Source: Serratia sp. UGAL515B_01 (lineage in GTDB: Bacteria; Pseudomonadota; Gammaproteobacteria; Enterobacterales; Enterobacteriaceae). Taken from it: a DNA stretch of 64,000 nt. The position numbers and the translations under genes are program-made. Numbering within the stretch: the stretch's first letter is position 1; each line of letters starts with the position of its first letter. Positions 1 to 9,220 of the stretch are shown here, in pieces. The stretch spans positions 682,001 through 746,000 of the forward strand of contig NZ_CP109901.1 of the NCBI RefSeq assembly GCF_033095805.1. The letters are read 5' to 3'. The notes under the pieces were generated by a model. It did not search any database, was not told the DNA's origin, and worked only from the letters and a program-made list of their open reading frames with translations.

Positions 1-762
1 CTGAATAAACCCTAGCTGGTCACACCGCAGCCCCGAATTCTGCCACCAGTCCAATGGTGCCGGCCCGGTTGCCATGATCACTCTATTTCCCTGCCATACG
101 ACCCGTTGCCCCGCCATCAACCTATCTCCGGCAATAGTATCAATAGCACAGTGCTCATCTACCTGGATGCGCTTTTGGCGTAGATGACGCAACGCCCTTG
201 TTCGTAGAGCGGGAGGATGGCCACGAAGCAGCTTACCGCCACAAAAAAGAGCTAGAGAAGGGACCTGATGAGGCAGTGCCAGTGCCAACTCTAAGCCAGC
301 AGCCCCACCCCCTACGATTGCTACGGGTTTGGGATCTTGCTGCCAACGTTCCACTTTCGCCAAAAAGTCGGCAAAGGGTTTTACCGGACAAATGTCGATG
401 GACGATTGCTGACGTTCCGGTAATCTGGGAACCGAACCGGTATTCAGTGATAACCACTCTCCTTGTAGCCAAGTATCGTCTGTCAGTCGGACCTTTTTTC
501 TGTCTGCATCCAGCATATCCAGTGTTCCCTGGATAAATTCAACGCCTGCGGCTTGGCAGATAGGGGGCAAATGGATACGGCATTGTTCTGGCCGGTAGTG
601 CCCGGCTAACAACCCCGGCAACATACCGGAGTACCACGCATAGGGAGAAGGGGAAAGTAAGGCTATACGCCTCATTTTGATAGTACGCGTTGCCCACTTT
701 CGCAAGACAACGACATGTGCATGGCCCGCACCGACCAACAGGATGTCGAACTTTGATGTCAT
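1..762 (-). CDS. FAD/NAD(P)-dependent oxidoreductase, SelD-N-terminal/NDH-2 type (partial)
   Basis: This reading frame is open from ATG at 762 down to base 1, so the C-terminus lies outside the window (254 residues visible). The N-terminus has a dinucleotide-binding GAGHAH motif (residues about 11-16), followed by an early YSGMLPGL stretch. A second Rossmann motif, VGGGAAGLELAL, lies around residue 150. This layout is that of the pyridine nucleotide-disulfide oxidoreductases found alone or fused ahead of selenide water dikinase, which resemble type II NADH dehydrogenases. The ATG overlaps the stop of the upstream flavoprotein gene (TGATG), so the two are translationally coupled and probably work on related redox chemistry. 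The substrate is unknown. Confidence 0.8.
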   Translation of the reverse strand, partial: MTSKFDILLVGAGHAHVVVLRKWATRTIKMRRIALLSPSPYAWYSGMLPGLLAGHYRPEQCRIHLPPICQAAGVEFIQGTLDMLDADRKKVRLTDDTWLQGEWLSLNTGSVPRLPERQQSSIDICPVKPFADFLAKVERWQQDPKPVAIVGGGAAGLELALALPHQVPSLALFCGGKLLRGHPPALRTRALRHLRQKRIQVDEHCAIDTIAGDRLMAGQRVVWQGNRVIMATGPAPLDWWQNSGLRCDQLGFIQ

Positions 763-2918
763 CAGGCTTTGCCCCCCAAACGCCAGTGATGGAAACGTGC
801 TAATCCTCGCATTAACCACTGCGGCGTGTGCGCTTTTCTCCAGACGCCAGCAACGTATTTATTGGCCTCACTTAAAGTAGGGTAAATATGGATCGTCCCC
901 AAGATCTTGTTTAACCCGTAACCCTGCTTGATGGCGGTGACATATTCCGTGATCACTTCACTGGCCTGTTCTCCCACCACAGTCACCCCCAGAATGCGAT
1001 CACGGCCGGGCTCGGTTAAAACCTGTATATAGCCATGTGCAGCGTTTTCAGTGATCGCTCGATCAAGCTCACCCAGCTCAAACCGGCTAATCTCATAAGC
1101 GATACCTTGTTGTCCGGCCTCCTGTTCATTTAATCCAACCCGAGCGACTTCGGGATCGGTAAAGGTCGCCCACGGCATGACTCGATAATCCACTTTAAAA
1201 CGTTTGATCTGTCCAAACAGGCCATTGATGGCGGCATACCAGGCCTGATGCGCTGAAGCATGTGTAAATTGATAGGGTCCTGTGACATCCCCTACGGCAA
1301 AAATGTGCGGAAATCGGGTAGCCAAATACTCATCGGTTTCTAAGGTTCCATTCTCCCTGACGGCTAGAGAGAGCATCTCTAGGCCAAAACCGCTCACATT
1401 GGCCACGCGACCCAATGCCAGCAGAACGCGATCAAAGGGCAGAGAGACTTCCTGGTTATCAGACTGGTGATGGCAGATGAGTTGATGTTTACCTGCGTCC
1501 GTATCAAAACGAATCGCTCGGTGCTGTAGACGCACATCCACTCCATCTGCTCTTAGTGCATGCATGACCGTTTCGCTGGCCTCGCGGTCCTCGCGCTTCA
1601 GAACCTGAGCTCCTCGCTCAACCAGAGTGACTGCGCACCCCAGGCGCTGGAACGCCTGGGCCAGTTCGCATCCGATAGGGCCTCCTCCCAGGATCAGTAA
1701 CCGTTGGGGTTGTTCACGCAGTGTCCAAATCGTGTCTGTCGTCAATGCATCAACCTGTTCCAGACCAGGAATATCCGGGATGACAGGTCTTGAACCGGTT
1801 GCAATAATCATCGAACGAGTGCTCAGATGCTGTCCGTTGACCTCAACACTCCAGGGGGATGTCACCGTCGCTTTTCCCTGGATCACCTCTACGCCAAGCT
1901 GAGAATAACGTTCAACAGAATCATGAGGCTCAATACGCTGGATAACCTGCTGGACCCTTTCCATCACTGCGGAAAAATCGACCTGTCCGCAGACATGACG
2001 GAAACCCAATTGCTCAGCATGTTTCAGGTCATTTGCCAAACGTGCTGCACGGATCAATGCTTTTGAAGGGACACACCCAGTATTCAAGCAGTCACCGCCC
2101 ATATCGCCTTTTTCAATCAGTGTCACTTTTGCCTTAGCGGCTGCAGCAACATAAGCAGAGACCAGGCCGCCAGAACCAGCACCGATAACCACCAGATTCC
2201 GATCAAAGTGTGTCGGTTTATGCCAACCTTCCAACAACTTACGGCGTTTAAAAGTACTCAATGCTTTATGGGAGATGAGGGGTAACAGGCCGAGTAGTGC
2301 AAATGCCCCTATCAGACCTGGTGTGAAAATTCCAGCCAAAGACGTGATCTGTGCCAGTTCACGACCCGCGTTTACATACAGCAGCGTACTAGGCAACATG
2401 CCAAGTTGGCTAACCCACCAGAAAGTGCGCACAGGCAAGCGAGTTATCCCCACTGCCAGGTTGATCAGGAAGAAGGGAAATATCGGAATGAGTCGTAATG
2501 CGAATAGATAAAAGGCTCCATCCTGCTTAATTCCTCTATCAATGGTTCCCAGTTGTTGCTGAAAACGCTGTTGTACCCAGTCATAAAGCAAAAAGCGGCT
2601 GATCAACATGGCTAATGTGGCGCCTAAGGTAGAGGCAAATGAAGTCAATACCGAACCGAGTGCCAAGCCAAACAAGGCACCGGAAAGCAACGTCAGTAGT
2701 ATGGCTCCAGGCACAGATAAAGCGGTGACCAAGGCATACAACAAGAAAAAAATGCTGCCAGCGAGCCAGGGTTTCTCAGCTCTCCAAGTATTCAGTGTCT
2801 CTAGATTGCTTTTCAGTACCGCCAGATTCAAATACTCTGCTGGTGGGAATACGATGAAAATAACGATTATCAGCAGAACTATCGCCAGTAAAATACTTTT
2901 TTTCTTATCTTTTATCAT
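762..2918 (-). CDS. TVP38/TMEM64 membrane domain fused to mercuric-reductase-like flavoprotein
   Basis: The protein is a two-part fusion. The first 200 or so residues are hydrophobic and carry the SNARE-associated Golgi (TVP38/TMEM64/DedA-like) pattern, including the FALRLIPIFPFFLINLAVG segment. The rest is a complete class I pyridine nucleotide-disulfide oxidoreductase: FAD motif VVIGAGSGGL, redox pair CLNTGC (Cys277 and Cys282 from the chosen start), NAD motif LILGGGPIGCELA, ATGSRP, AVGDV, and a C-terminal IHIYPTLSE segment as in mercuric and dihydrolipoamide reductases. The mercury-binding C-terminal Cys pair is absent, so this is not MerA. The frame can extend to a TTG at 3026, but ATG at 2918 has an AGGA ribosome site 8 bases away and is preferred. 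Inferred role: membrane-anchored thiol/quinone redox enzyme. Confidence 0.8.
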   Translation of the reverse strand: MIKDKKKSILLAIVLLIIVIFIVFPPAEYLNLAVLKSNLETLNTWRAEKPWLAGSIFFLLYALVTALSVPGAILLTLLSGALFGLALGSVLTSFASTLGATLAMLISRFLLYDWVQQRFQQQLGTIDRGIKQDGAFYLFALRLIPIFPFFLINLAVGITRLPVRTFWWVSQLGMLPSTLLYVNAGRELAQITSLAGIFTPGLIGAFALLGLLPLISHKALSTFKRRKLLEGWHKPTHFDRNLVVIGAGSGGLVSAYVAAAAKAKVTLIEKGDMGGDCLNTGCVPSKALIRAARLANDLKHAEQLGFRHVCGQVDFSAVMERVQQVIQRIEPHDSVERYSQLGVEVIQGKATVTSPWSVEVNGQHLSTRSMIIATGSRPVIPDIPGLEQVDALTTDTIWTLREQPQRLLILGGGPIGCELAQAFQRLGCAVTLVERGAQVLKREDREASETVMHALRADGVDVRLQHRAIRFDTDAGKHQLICHHQSDNQEVSLPFDRVLLALGRVANVSGFGLEMLSLAVRENGTLETDEYLATRFPHIFAVGDVTGPYQFTHASAHQAWYAAINGLFGQIKRFKVDYRVMPWATFTDPEVARVGLNEQEAGQQGIAYEISRFELGELDRAITENAAHGYIQVLTEPGRDRILGVTVVGEQASEVITEYVTAIKQGYGLNKILGTIHIYPTLSEANKYVAGVWRKAHTPQWLMRGLARFHHWRLGGKA

Positions 2919-3036
2919 TTTCAACATCCTATCTATAATTTCTGGCGATTTTGAATACCTCAGTCTCGTACGCTTTCGTTGCTTATGTAGCGTTAGCTTT
3001 TCAAGCTTAATACTTTGCTCCGGCAATTTACCAGTA

Positions 3037-3294
3037 GGCTATGCCCCTTAACTGTACGCGAGAGCCGCTGGCGATCATTTACGCGCAGAGCAAGGCGTGA
3101 GCCGTGAGGTTTGGTGGGCCAAATAAGCGGCGAACAACGCAGCAATGCGCGCAAATGGCCCCAGCCCGTAGGGTCGCGCCCCAAAAGCGCGTCATCAGGC
3201 GGAGGAAGGATAGATTGGCCCTTGGTTCAAGCTCAACAACACAGAAAATGGGCTTTGGGTCTGCCACGGCACCTCGGGCAATTGAGGGATAGCC
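3037..3294. mobile_element. MITE-like element, copy 1 (decayed)
   Basis: This 258-bp non-coding element is closely similar to the 268-bp copy at 23011-23278. Both share the stretch around CGCTGGCGATCATTTACGCG. The ends are imperfect inverted repeats (GGCTATGCCCCTTAACTG at left, AGGGATAGCC at right) related to the ends of the IS5-type element at 55357. This copy is more diverged and has lost clear target duplication. It lies about 120 bases upstream of the flavoprotein start at 2918 and may have altered that gene's promoter. The frames crossing it look incidental. Confidence 0.7.
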
Positions 3295-3553
3295 TTTAGC
3301 CTTCACGTAGCGTTTCATCCTTCTGAATATCTGGAATGTTTTCAAGTCAATACTGATGAGGTTTGACGGTCGTGAACAACTGAATGGCAAGGGTTTCAAA
3401 GAGCATGAGCCATCAATCAAGGTAACCCATTCCGAAATGACCGTGCTGATGATGGCCTAAGCTGAACTCGAATTGTTTAATATTCATCAACCACAATCAA
3501 ATAAATCTGTAACAAATTTTCGTTATTATCAAATTTAAAATCAAGCACATAGG
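3295..3553. other. Intergenic region upstream of the large lipoprotein gene
   Basis: No convincing gene. A plus-strand frame from about 3314 to 3460 (residues ...RFDGREQLNGKGFKEHEP...) is open for about 50 codons without a start and looks like the tail of a broken gene, but I do not recognise the family. The last 80 bases are A/T-rich and presumably hold the promoter of the lipoprotein gene. Confidence 0.4.
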
Positions 3554-6500
3554 ATGTTAATGATGAGAGATATGTATATTCGGCAGGCTTGTCTGATTTT
3601 GGCAGGGATGGCCTTGATGGCATGTGATAATGCATCACCCCCTGCAGGAGAAAGCATAGAACCAGTATCTCGTTATAAAGTAACCTTGGATGCTAGTCCA
3701 TCAGAGGGGGGACATATCACTATTTCACCGGAAAAAAGTGAATATCCACAAGGGAGTGAAGTAACTTTAACCGCGATACCTAGCAGTGAGAATTATCATT
3801 TTACCCATTGGGACAATAGCTTAACCGGCAGTGAAAATCCTATCACTATTCGCGTCCAGAATAATATGGATATCACCGCACAATTCAGTGCAACGGTTAA
3901 CCCAGTACCTATTAATTATAAAGTATCACTAGATGTAGCTCCAAAAGAGGGGGGAAAGGTCACCATCAGCCCAGTGAAAAGCGAATATGCGTCAGGTTCC
4001 TTAGTGACATTAACCGCACAAATAGCAGAAGGAGGCTATGAATTCATCGGTTGGGTTGGGGATATTACCAGTGATAAAAACCCGCTACAGATCCATGTGG
4101 ATAAAAATCTGTCTCTCACAGCTAACTTTCGAAAACAAGAAGATTGGATAACTCGGGTTATTGAACCGGCAGACAATATTGATGCGCGTTTCTCTGTAGC
4201 GATACCCCCTAAGGTGATAGGGGGCACTAGCCATCAGAATGAAAAACAAGAGACAGAAATTACAGCTTTCAATCGTTATCAAGTTAACGATGATTTTGCC
4301 ATCACCATGGGGCGCTTGAATCACACTAAAAATGAAAAAATTCTCTCGATGGAGTTCAAAACGGGAACGGGGATTGCTTTACATCCGTTAGAACGTTCAA
4401 CGGGTCAATGGAGTATGGAATCAACCACTAAAAGCATGGAAAGTGCCCTCGCTAAAGGGGTTAACATTATCGGCGCGATCAATGCGGACCCTTATAACAT
4501 GTTTAATGGCTGGAACGTGGGTATTACAACCCTCAACGGGGTTAACTATTCAGGTGCCAATACTTCACATACTTCCAGAGACTTTACTGAGAGTGCAGTT
4601 ATTGTAAAAAATGATGACACCATTGAGATTTGGGGGAAAGAACGGCTGCCGCTTTTCACCATGAATTGGTATCACAATGGACAAGCTATGGGGGGAGCCA
4701 GGACGATTTATCATTTTGATAAAGAGAAAAATGAGAATAAATTTAAATTCTCTGCCGATCAAAGCGATAAGTCCATCAGCGTTTACAGTGGTGATAACTA
4801 CCGTTCCATCGTTAATTTAGACAATAAAAGTGCCGTATTAGTAAGACCGGAAGCAAATGAAGTGACCGTTATTGCCAATAAAGAGGGTTCCAATCGCGTC
4901 CAATACCCGCCATTTAGCAGCAAAGTGGTCAAAATTGTTTCCCAAAGATCTCTGGTGATCCCTTCTGGCCACGCCCTGATTGTGGCCGACAACAATGTAC
5001 TTTCTAACGTAAACATAGGTGATAGCCTAGATATTCGTTATGAAACGGATGATCCCGCCTGGCGTGACGTTAAGCATGCATTAGGGGGAGGATTTATGAA
5101 TGGCCTCTTAGTGGAAAATGGTTCTCTATCCCTAGGGGCTCAGAATGAATCAGCCATCAGTTCCAGAACCGCTTTGGGAGTCAGAGAAGACGGTAGCGCT
5201 TTCTTTCTTGCGGTGGATAAACCGATGCTGTCACCTTCTGATGGCATTACGTTGAAAAAACTCGGCCAGATCATGTTGGCTTATGGAGCTAAAACCGCTA
5301 TTGAGCTTGATGGTGGCGGTTCTACAACCATGGCCTACCGTATGCCAGGTAGCCAAGAGGCCAGTCTGCTAAATAGCCCATCGGATGGCAGTGAGCGCCC
5401 AGTGGCAACAAAATGGGCATTAATGCTGACCGGCAGCGGTAACTATGCTAATCAGCTTCAGCTATTCCCAAAATCACTGACCGTATTGGCTGGGTCAGAA
5501 TACCGAGATTTACTGGCGATTGGTTATGATGGCAAATTTGATTCTCTCTCTGAGGCTCTCATATTAGGCACATCTGATGACAAGCTTGGGCGGGTACACA
5601 AAAGCGATCTCGCCTTCACGGCGGGGCTGCAGGCCGCAAACGGTTATCTTTTGATACAGTCAGGTGAACAAACATCCGGTTCTAAGCTCAGTGTGGTGAC
5701 AGAGATAGATAGCCTAAGCTTTGCTGTTGACACTTTGGTTCTTGAAGCAGGTGAATCACGAAGCATACAGCCTATTTTACGTAAAAATGGTGAACCTGTT
5801 TTTTATAATCCTTCCCAGCTTATCTATCACCTCGATACGTTGGAAAACGGCACCATCGATTACGAAACTGGCATTTTTAGCGCAGCAAAGGTGCAAGGGG
5901 GAGAAACCAGAGTTACGATGAGCTACGGTGACCAATCGGCATCGATTTTGATTAAAGTGGGTGTACCACCAATGCTGATTGAAGACTTCGAAGAGGGGAT
6001 AAAACACTACACTGCAAAAGGTGCAAGAGCTCTTAAGCTTTCTTTGGATGAAAGCACAGATACTTTTTACTCTGGTAAAAAATCCGCTAAATTGCAGTGG
6101 CAAGCCGATCCTGCTCAGCCCGGTACTTTTGGGGCTTATTTAACCGACCCTGTCAAATTAACCAAAATAGAAGGCTACCCTAAACGTTTGGGCGTCACTA
6201 TCTATATTCCAGAGGAGTTGGCGGAAAAGAACTGGTGGATGCGTGGTTTGCTAAGAGACAATAAAGGTAAAAGCGTCACCATTGATTACAATCAGTCTTC
6301 TGATCCACTGCCGGCAGCCGGTTGGCATTATGTGGATGCCAAGATCCCTGAAGGTTTTGAGCCCCCGTTCTTTTTCGATCAGCCTTTCCGTTTTTTAGTC
6401 ACCAGCACAGCTGAACGTATAGATTCATCCATTTATCTTGATGATTTTATTTCTGTTTATAGTGAAAGTACCGATCTGCATGGGCCAAATATTGAAATCA

Positions 6501-8581
6501 CACCAGCCAAGGGCGACACCTTATCGACAAATTCACCCGCATTAGCATTGAAAGCCGCTGACGCTTCGGGGATAAATCCTGAAACTGTGCGACTAAAACT
6601 GGATGGCAAGGAGGTTTCCGCCGCAACGCAGTTTGATGGCATAGATACCTTTACCCACCAGACCCGCGACTTAAAAGACGGCTGGCACAAAGTGGACTAT
6701 AGTCTTGGGGATAATTACGGTAACGTCACTACGGGGGATTACCTGTTTAATATTGTGACCAGTGCTCCCCGTATTTATGTTGATGACAGTCAGGCTGAGT
6801 CATTTTATCCCGGTACTACCTTCCGCCTACCCATCAGGGTTATCGGTGGCGATACCTTCACCAAGCTCAATTTGACATTGGGTTTTGACAGCACCAAATA
6901 TTCGCTCAAGGTTGTCGATAACCACCTGAAAGGTTCCAACCTCAATCTCACGTCGAATAGCTGGTCCGCTGAGTTCAGTGGTTTTTCCCAAGAAACGCAA
7001 ACGATCGCCACTATCGAAATAACGCTACATGATTACATCAGCCGCGGCGATGCCGCACTGACTGTCTCTGGCACCCTTGATGGCAAACCGTTCTATTATC
7101 CGGTGATCAAAAAAGAGATCTCCAGTTTGTATCGCCTGTTCAATCGTTGGATTGAGAAAGAAGGCACCAATGAACTGATTGTGGTGGATAGAAATGGGCA
7201 GGTTGTTTCAGGCGTAAAAATTGAAAAGGTGGACTACAACTCTGCAACGGACACCGTTTCTGGTATTGAAATGTTGGGTGTGACCGACAGCAATGGCCGG
7301 TTATCATACCCCTTGGACTGTCACCACGCTGAGCCAGGCGACTGTTCCACCACCCATACGTTCCGTATTTTCGACAGTAAGGGAAGCTCACTGATCCTTA
7401 GCATTTCAGCACTACCAGAAAACCTGAAATCGCAGCCACGTTACATCTACCTGACACCGGGTAAACGCACAGATAGCATAAACCTGACCTGGTACACCAA
7501 CACCGCGAACTCAGACTCAACGGTCATGTTTGGTGAAGGGAGTCTGGTGCACAAAACTCAGGGAAGCAGTGAGGTTATCCCCTTCCTGTATGGCCCAGAG
7601 GCGGGTTTGGTACGCGTACATCATGCTACCCTTAATGGTTTGGCTGCGGGTAGCCAGTATCTTTATCAAATTGGTGAAGGAGCGGATAAAAGCGATATTT
7701 ATCAATTCACTACAGCAGACAACAGTGATGAAGTCCGTATCCATTTATTTGGCGATACCCAAACTCAAGATAGCGATAATATCAACAATGGTTCTCCGTT
7801 AGTGGGGGAGCTTCTGGCTAAAATGGAAAGTCAACTGCCGAAGCAGGATTTAATCCTGCATGTGGGGGATTTTACAGATGATATAAGCCTATACCAATTG
7901 GTACGTAGATTTCTTGAGCAAGTAGAAGGACAAGATAAAGCGTCGTCAGTGCCACTGGTGATTGCCCAAGGCAACCATGAAGTGATCAATGATGGCGCGA
8001 CTAAATATGCTTCTATGTTTTCCTACCCCTATGCTCACAGTTTACCGTTTCCTGTTTCAAAAGCGGTGTACTCCTTTGATTACAACAATGCACACATTGC
8101 AGTGATCACCGCAGAGGTAAGCACTGACAAGGTGTGGCAAGAGATGATGGCCTGGTTACGTGAGGATATGAAAGCCAGTAACAAGCAGTGGAAAATTTTA
8201 ATATCACACCGTCCCCCTTATGAGGCAAATCCTGTTTCAGGTAACGGATTAGTGAAAAAGTATCTACCTCCTGTTGTAGATGAAACAGGAGTCGACCTGG
8301 TCTTGTCCGGGCATGATCATATCTATAGTCGTAGCGTTCCTTTAAAACAGGGGCAACTTGATCCTGCTGGAGCGACTTATCTTATTGCCGGATCGGATTC
8401 GGCAAAATTCTACGATGCTGGTTTGGCAGGGATTGTTCCCTTTGCTGATGTGCTGTTTGATACTAATATCCAAGTTTTCACTACGTTACATATTAAAGGC
8501 GATGCAATGGAGATACAAACCCGCACACTCTATGGGGACTTGGTTGACAGTCATACAATATACGCCACTCCTGACCAGTAA
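3554..8581 (+). CDS. Giant lipoprotein: InlB-like repeats + NAGPA phosphodiester glycosidase + metallophosphoesterase
   Basis: The N-terminus is a lipoprotein signal with lipobox LMAC (Cys24 from the first Met). An alternative start is MRDMY, three codons on. Two InlB-type beta repeats follow (about residues 35-115 and 122-193), each with an EGG..TISP..SEY pattern. A phosphodiester glycosidase domain (NAGPA, PF09992 type) carries ELDGGGSTT at about 584-592. The middle holds beta-rich sandwich segments, one cohesin-like around 1075-1180. The C-terminus is a fibronectin-like plus calcineurin/purple-acid-phosphatase-like domain with GDTQ (about 1400), VGDFTDD, GNHE (1473), SHRPP and SGHDH (1586-1589) metal ligands. 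NAGPA enzymes cut sugar-1-phosphodiester bonds, and the phosphatase could then remove the exposed phosphate. Probable site: outer membrane, periplasmic or surface face. The GH3 gene 640 bases downstream fits the same glycan pathway. Substrate unknown. Confidence 0.85.
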   Translation: MLMMRDMYIRQACLILAGMALMACDNASPPAGESIEPVSRYKVTLDASPSEGGHITISPEKSEYPQGSEVTLTAIPSSENYHFTHWDNSLTGSENPITIRVQNNMDITAQFSATVNPVPINYKVSLDVAPKEGGKVTISPVKSEYASGSLVTLTAQIAEGGYEFIGWVGDITSDKNPLQIHVDKNLSLTANFRKQEDWITRVIEPADNIDARFSVAIPPKVIGGTSHQNEKQETEITAFNRYQVNDDFAITMGRLNHTKNEKILSMEFKTGTGIALHPLERSTGQWSMESTTKSMESALAKGVNIIGAINADPYNMFNGWNVGITTLNGVNYSGANTSHTSRDFTESAVIVKNDDTIEIWGKERLPLFTMNWYHNGQAMGGARTIYHFDKEKNENKFKFSADQSDKSISVYSGDNYRSIVNLDNKSAVLVRPEANEVTVIANKEGSNRVQYPPFSSKVVKIVSQRSLVIPSGHALIVADNNVLSNVNIGDSLDIRYETDDPAWRDVKHALGGGFMNGLLVENGSLSLGAQNESAISSRTALGVREDGSAFFLAVDKPMLSPSDGITLKKLGQIMLAYGAKTAIELDGGGSTTMAYRMPGSQEASLLNSPSDGSERPVATKWALMLTGSGNYANQLQLFPKSLTVLAGSEYRDLLAIGYDGKFDSLSEALILGTSDDKLGRVHKSDLAFTAGLQAANGYLLIQSGEQTSGSKLSVVTEIDSLSFAVDTLVLEAGESRSIQPILRKNGEPVFYNPSQLIYHLDTLENGTIDYETGIFSAAKVQGGETRVTMSYGDQSASILIKVGVPPMLIEDFEEGIKHYTAKGARALKLSLDESTDTFYSGKKSAKLQWQADPAQPGTFGAYLTDPVKLTKIEGYPKRLGVTIYIPEELAEKNWWMRGLLRDNKGKSVTIDYNQSSDPLPAAGWHYVDAKIPEGFEPPFFFDQPFRFLVTSTAERIDSSIYLDDFISVYSESTDLHGPNIEITPAKGDTLSTNSPALALKAADASGINPETVRLKLDGKEVSAATQFDGIDTFTHQTRDLKDGWHKVDYSLGDNYGNVTTGDYLFNIVTSAPRIYVDDSQAESFYPGTTFRLPIRVIGGDTFTKLNLTLGFDSTKYSLKVVDNHLKGSNLNLTSNSWSAEFSGFSQETQTIATIEITLHDYISRGDAALTVSGTLDGKPFYYPVIKKEISSLYRLFNRWIEKEGTNELIVVDRNGQVVSGVKIEKVDYNSATDTVSGIEMLGVTDSNGRLSYPLDCHHAEPGDCSTTHTFRIFDSKGSSLILSISALPENLKSQPRYIYLTPGKRTDSINLTWYTNTANSDSTVMFGEGSLVHKTQGSSEVIPFLYGPEAGLVRVHHATLNGLAAGSQYLYQIGEGADKSDIYQFTTADNSDEVRIHLFGDTQTQDSDNINNGSPLVGELLAKMESQLPKQDLILHVGDFTDDISLYQLVRRFLEQVEGQDKASSVPLVIAQGNHEVINDGATKYASMFSYPYAHSLPFPVSKAVYSFDYNNAHIAVITAEVSTDKVWQEMMAWLREDMKASNKQWKILISHRPPYEANPVSGNGLVKKYLPPVVDETGVDLVLSGHDHIYSRSVPLKQGQLDPAGATYLIAGSDSAKFYDAGLAGIVPFADVLFDTNIQVFTTLHIKGDAMEIQTRTLYGDLVDSHTIYATPDQ

Positions 8582-8624
8582 CAAAAAGTGTTGATATAAG
8601 CAACGTAGAGGAGTGATAGGGTTT

Positions 8625-8661
8625 CCCTGGGTGAGCTGCGTCTTGTTATGAGCACCCAGGG
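8625..8661 (+). terminator. Possible stem-loop after the giant lipoprotein gene
   Basis: CCCTGGGTG (8625-8633) pairs with CACCCAGGG (8653-8661) around a 19-base loop, 44 bases after the stop codon. There is no T-tract, so it could be an mRNA-stabilising hairpin instead of an intrinsic terminator. Confidence 0.45.
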
Positions 8662-8757
8662 CGTATTGGATCCGGTATTACTCTACTATGGCAGAACAAA
8701 ATTCCTTCTCTATTCTGCCAGTGCCCATAGCACAACTGCTGGGATGTCCTCCAATTA

Positions 8758-8770
8758 GGCTGTGTCCCTT
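8758..8770 (+). repeat. Solo terminal repeat of the GGCTGTGTCCCTT family
   Basis: GGCTGTGTCCCTT, preceded by TTA, matches the ends of the MITEs at 3037 and 23011 and the IS5-type element at 55357. No partner end is visible nearby, so this is an orphan end or deletion scar. Confidence 0.5.
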
Positions 8771-8814
8771 GTATCTAATTGGTGTTCTTAATGCCGCGAC
8801 ACATCACGCTTCTG

Positions 8815-8879
8815 ACAGGTGGGAATGATGAAGAACGCCGACACGCCGTGAACCCCTCCGTGGGGGATGGTATCGCGGG
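8815..8879 (+). repeat. Dispersed repeat with AACGCCGACACG core, copy 1
   Basis: The stretch AACGCCGACACGCCGTGAAC followed by CCCTCCGTGGGGG closely matches 12301-12367 and the reverse complement of 17881-17925. All copies are in intergenic DNA next to mobile-element debris. I do not recognise a named family. Confidence 0.6.
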
Positions 8880-8930
8880 TCGTGACGCAGACTTGCTGAT
8901 CGCGTATGCTCCGCGCTTTGGATAAAATTC

Positions 8931-9119
8931 ATGGCAAAAGTTGATGTCGTCTGCCCTCAGTGCAATGAAACCCTGGGGGTACGATGTAACGGGCATTCAG
9001 TATCCGGTGCCAAACCAGACACATACCAAACCCTTGTTAATATGACGATGAATGGTTCTGGATGTCGCGATACCGCACGGGTTCTCGGCATCAGCCTCCC
9101 TGGTGGCTCGAATCAATGA
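8931..9119 (+). pseudogene. IS1-family InsA remnant
   Basis: A 62-residue frame starts like IS1 InsA (MAKVDVVCPQC) and ends with the InsA helix-turn-helix region (NMTMNGSGCRDTARVLGISL). The second zinc-binding Cys pair between them is deleted, and the InsB part is absent. The start closely resembles the IS1 gene entering at 63952, so both probably come from related IS1 elements. Confidence 0.7.
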
Positions 9120-9220
9120 GAAGTGTGATGAAACCTATGAATATTAAATTCTATTCTATTATAATTTCACGAATTTATTATTCTATACTACGGATTTTCT
9201 ATTCATCATGAGGGAAGGCA

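Noticed and set aside
762..2918. Mercury resistance (merA)
   Set aside because: No C-terminal Cys pair, no heavy-metal domain and no mer genes.
3104..3299. Small frames inside the MITE copy 1
   Set aside because: The frames are not preserved in copy 2, so the element is non-coding.
3314..3460. Plus-strand open stretch with FDGREQLNGKGFKEHEP
   Set aside because: It has no start and I do not recognise a family; kept only as a possible gene tail.
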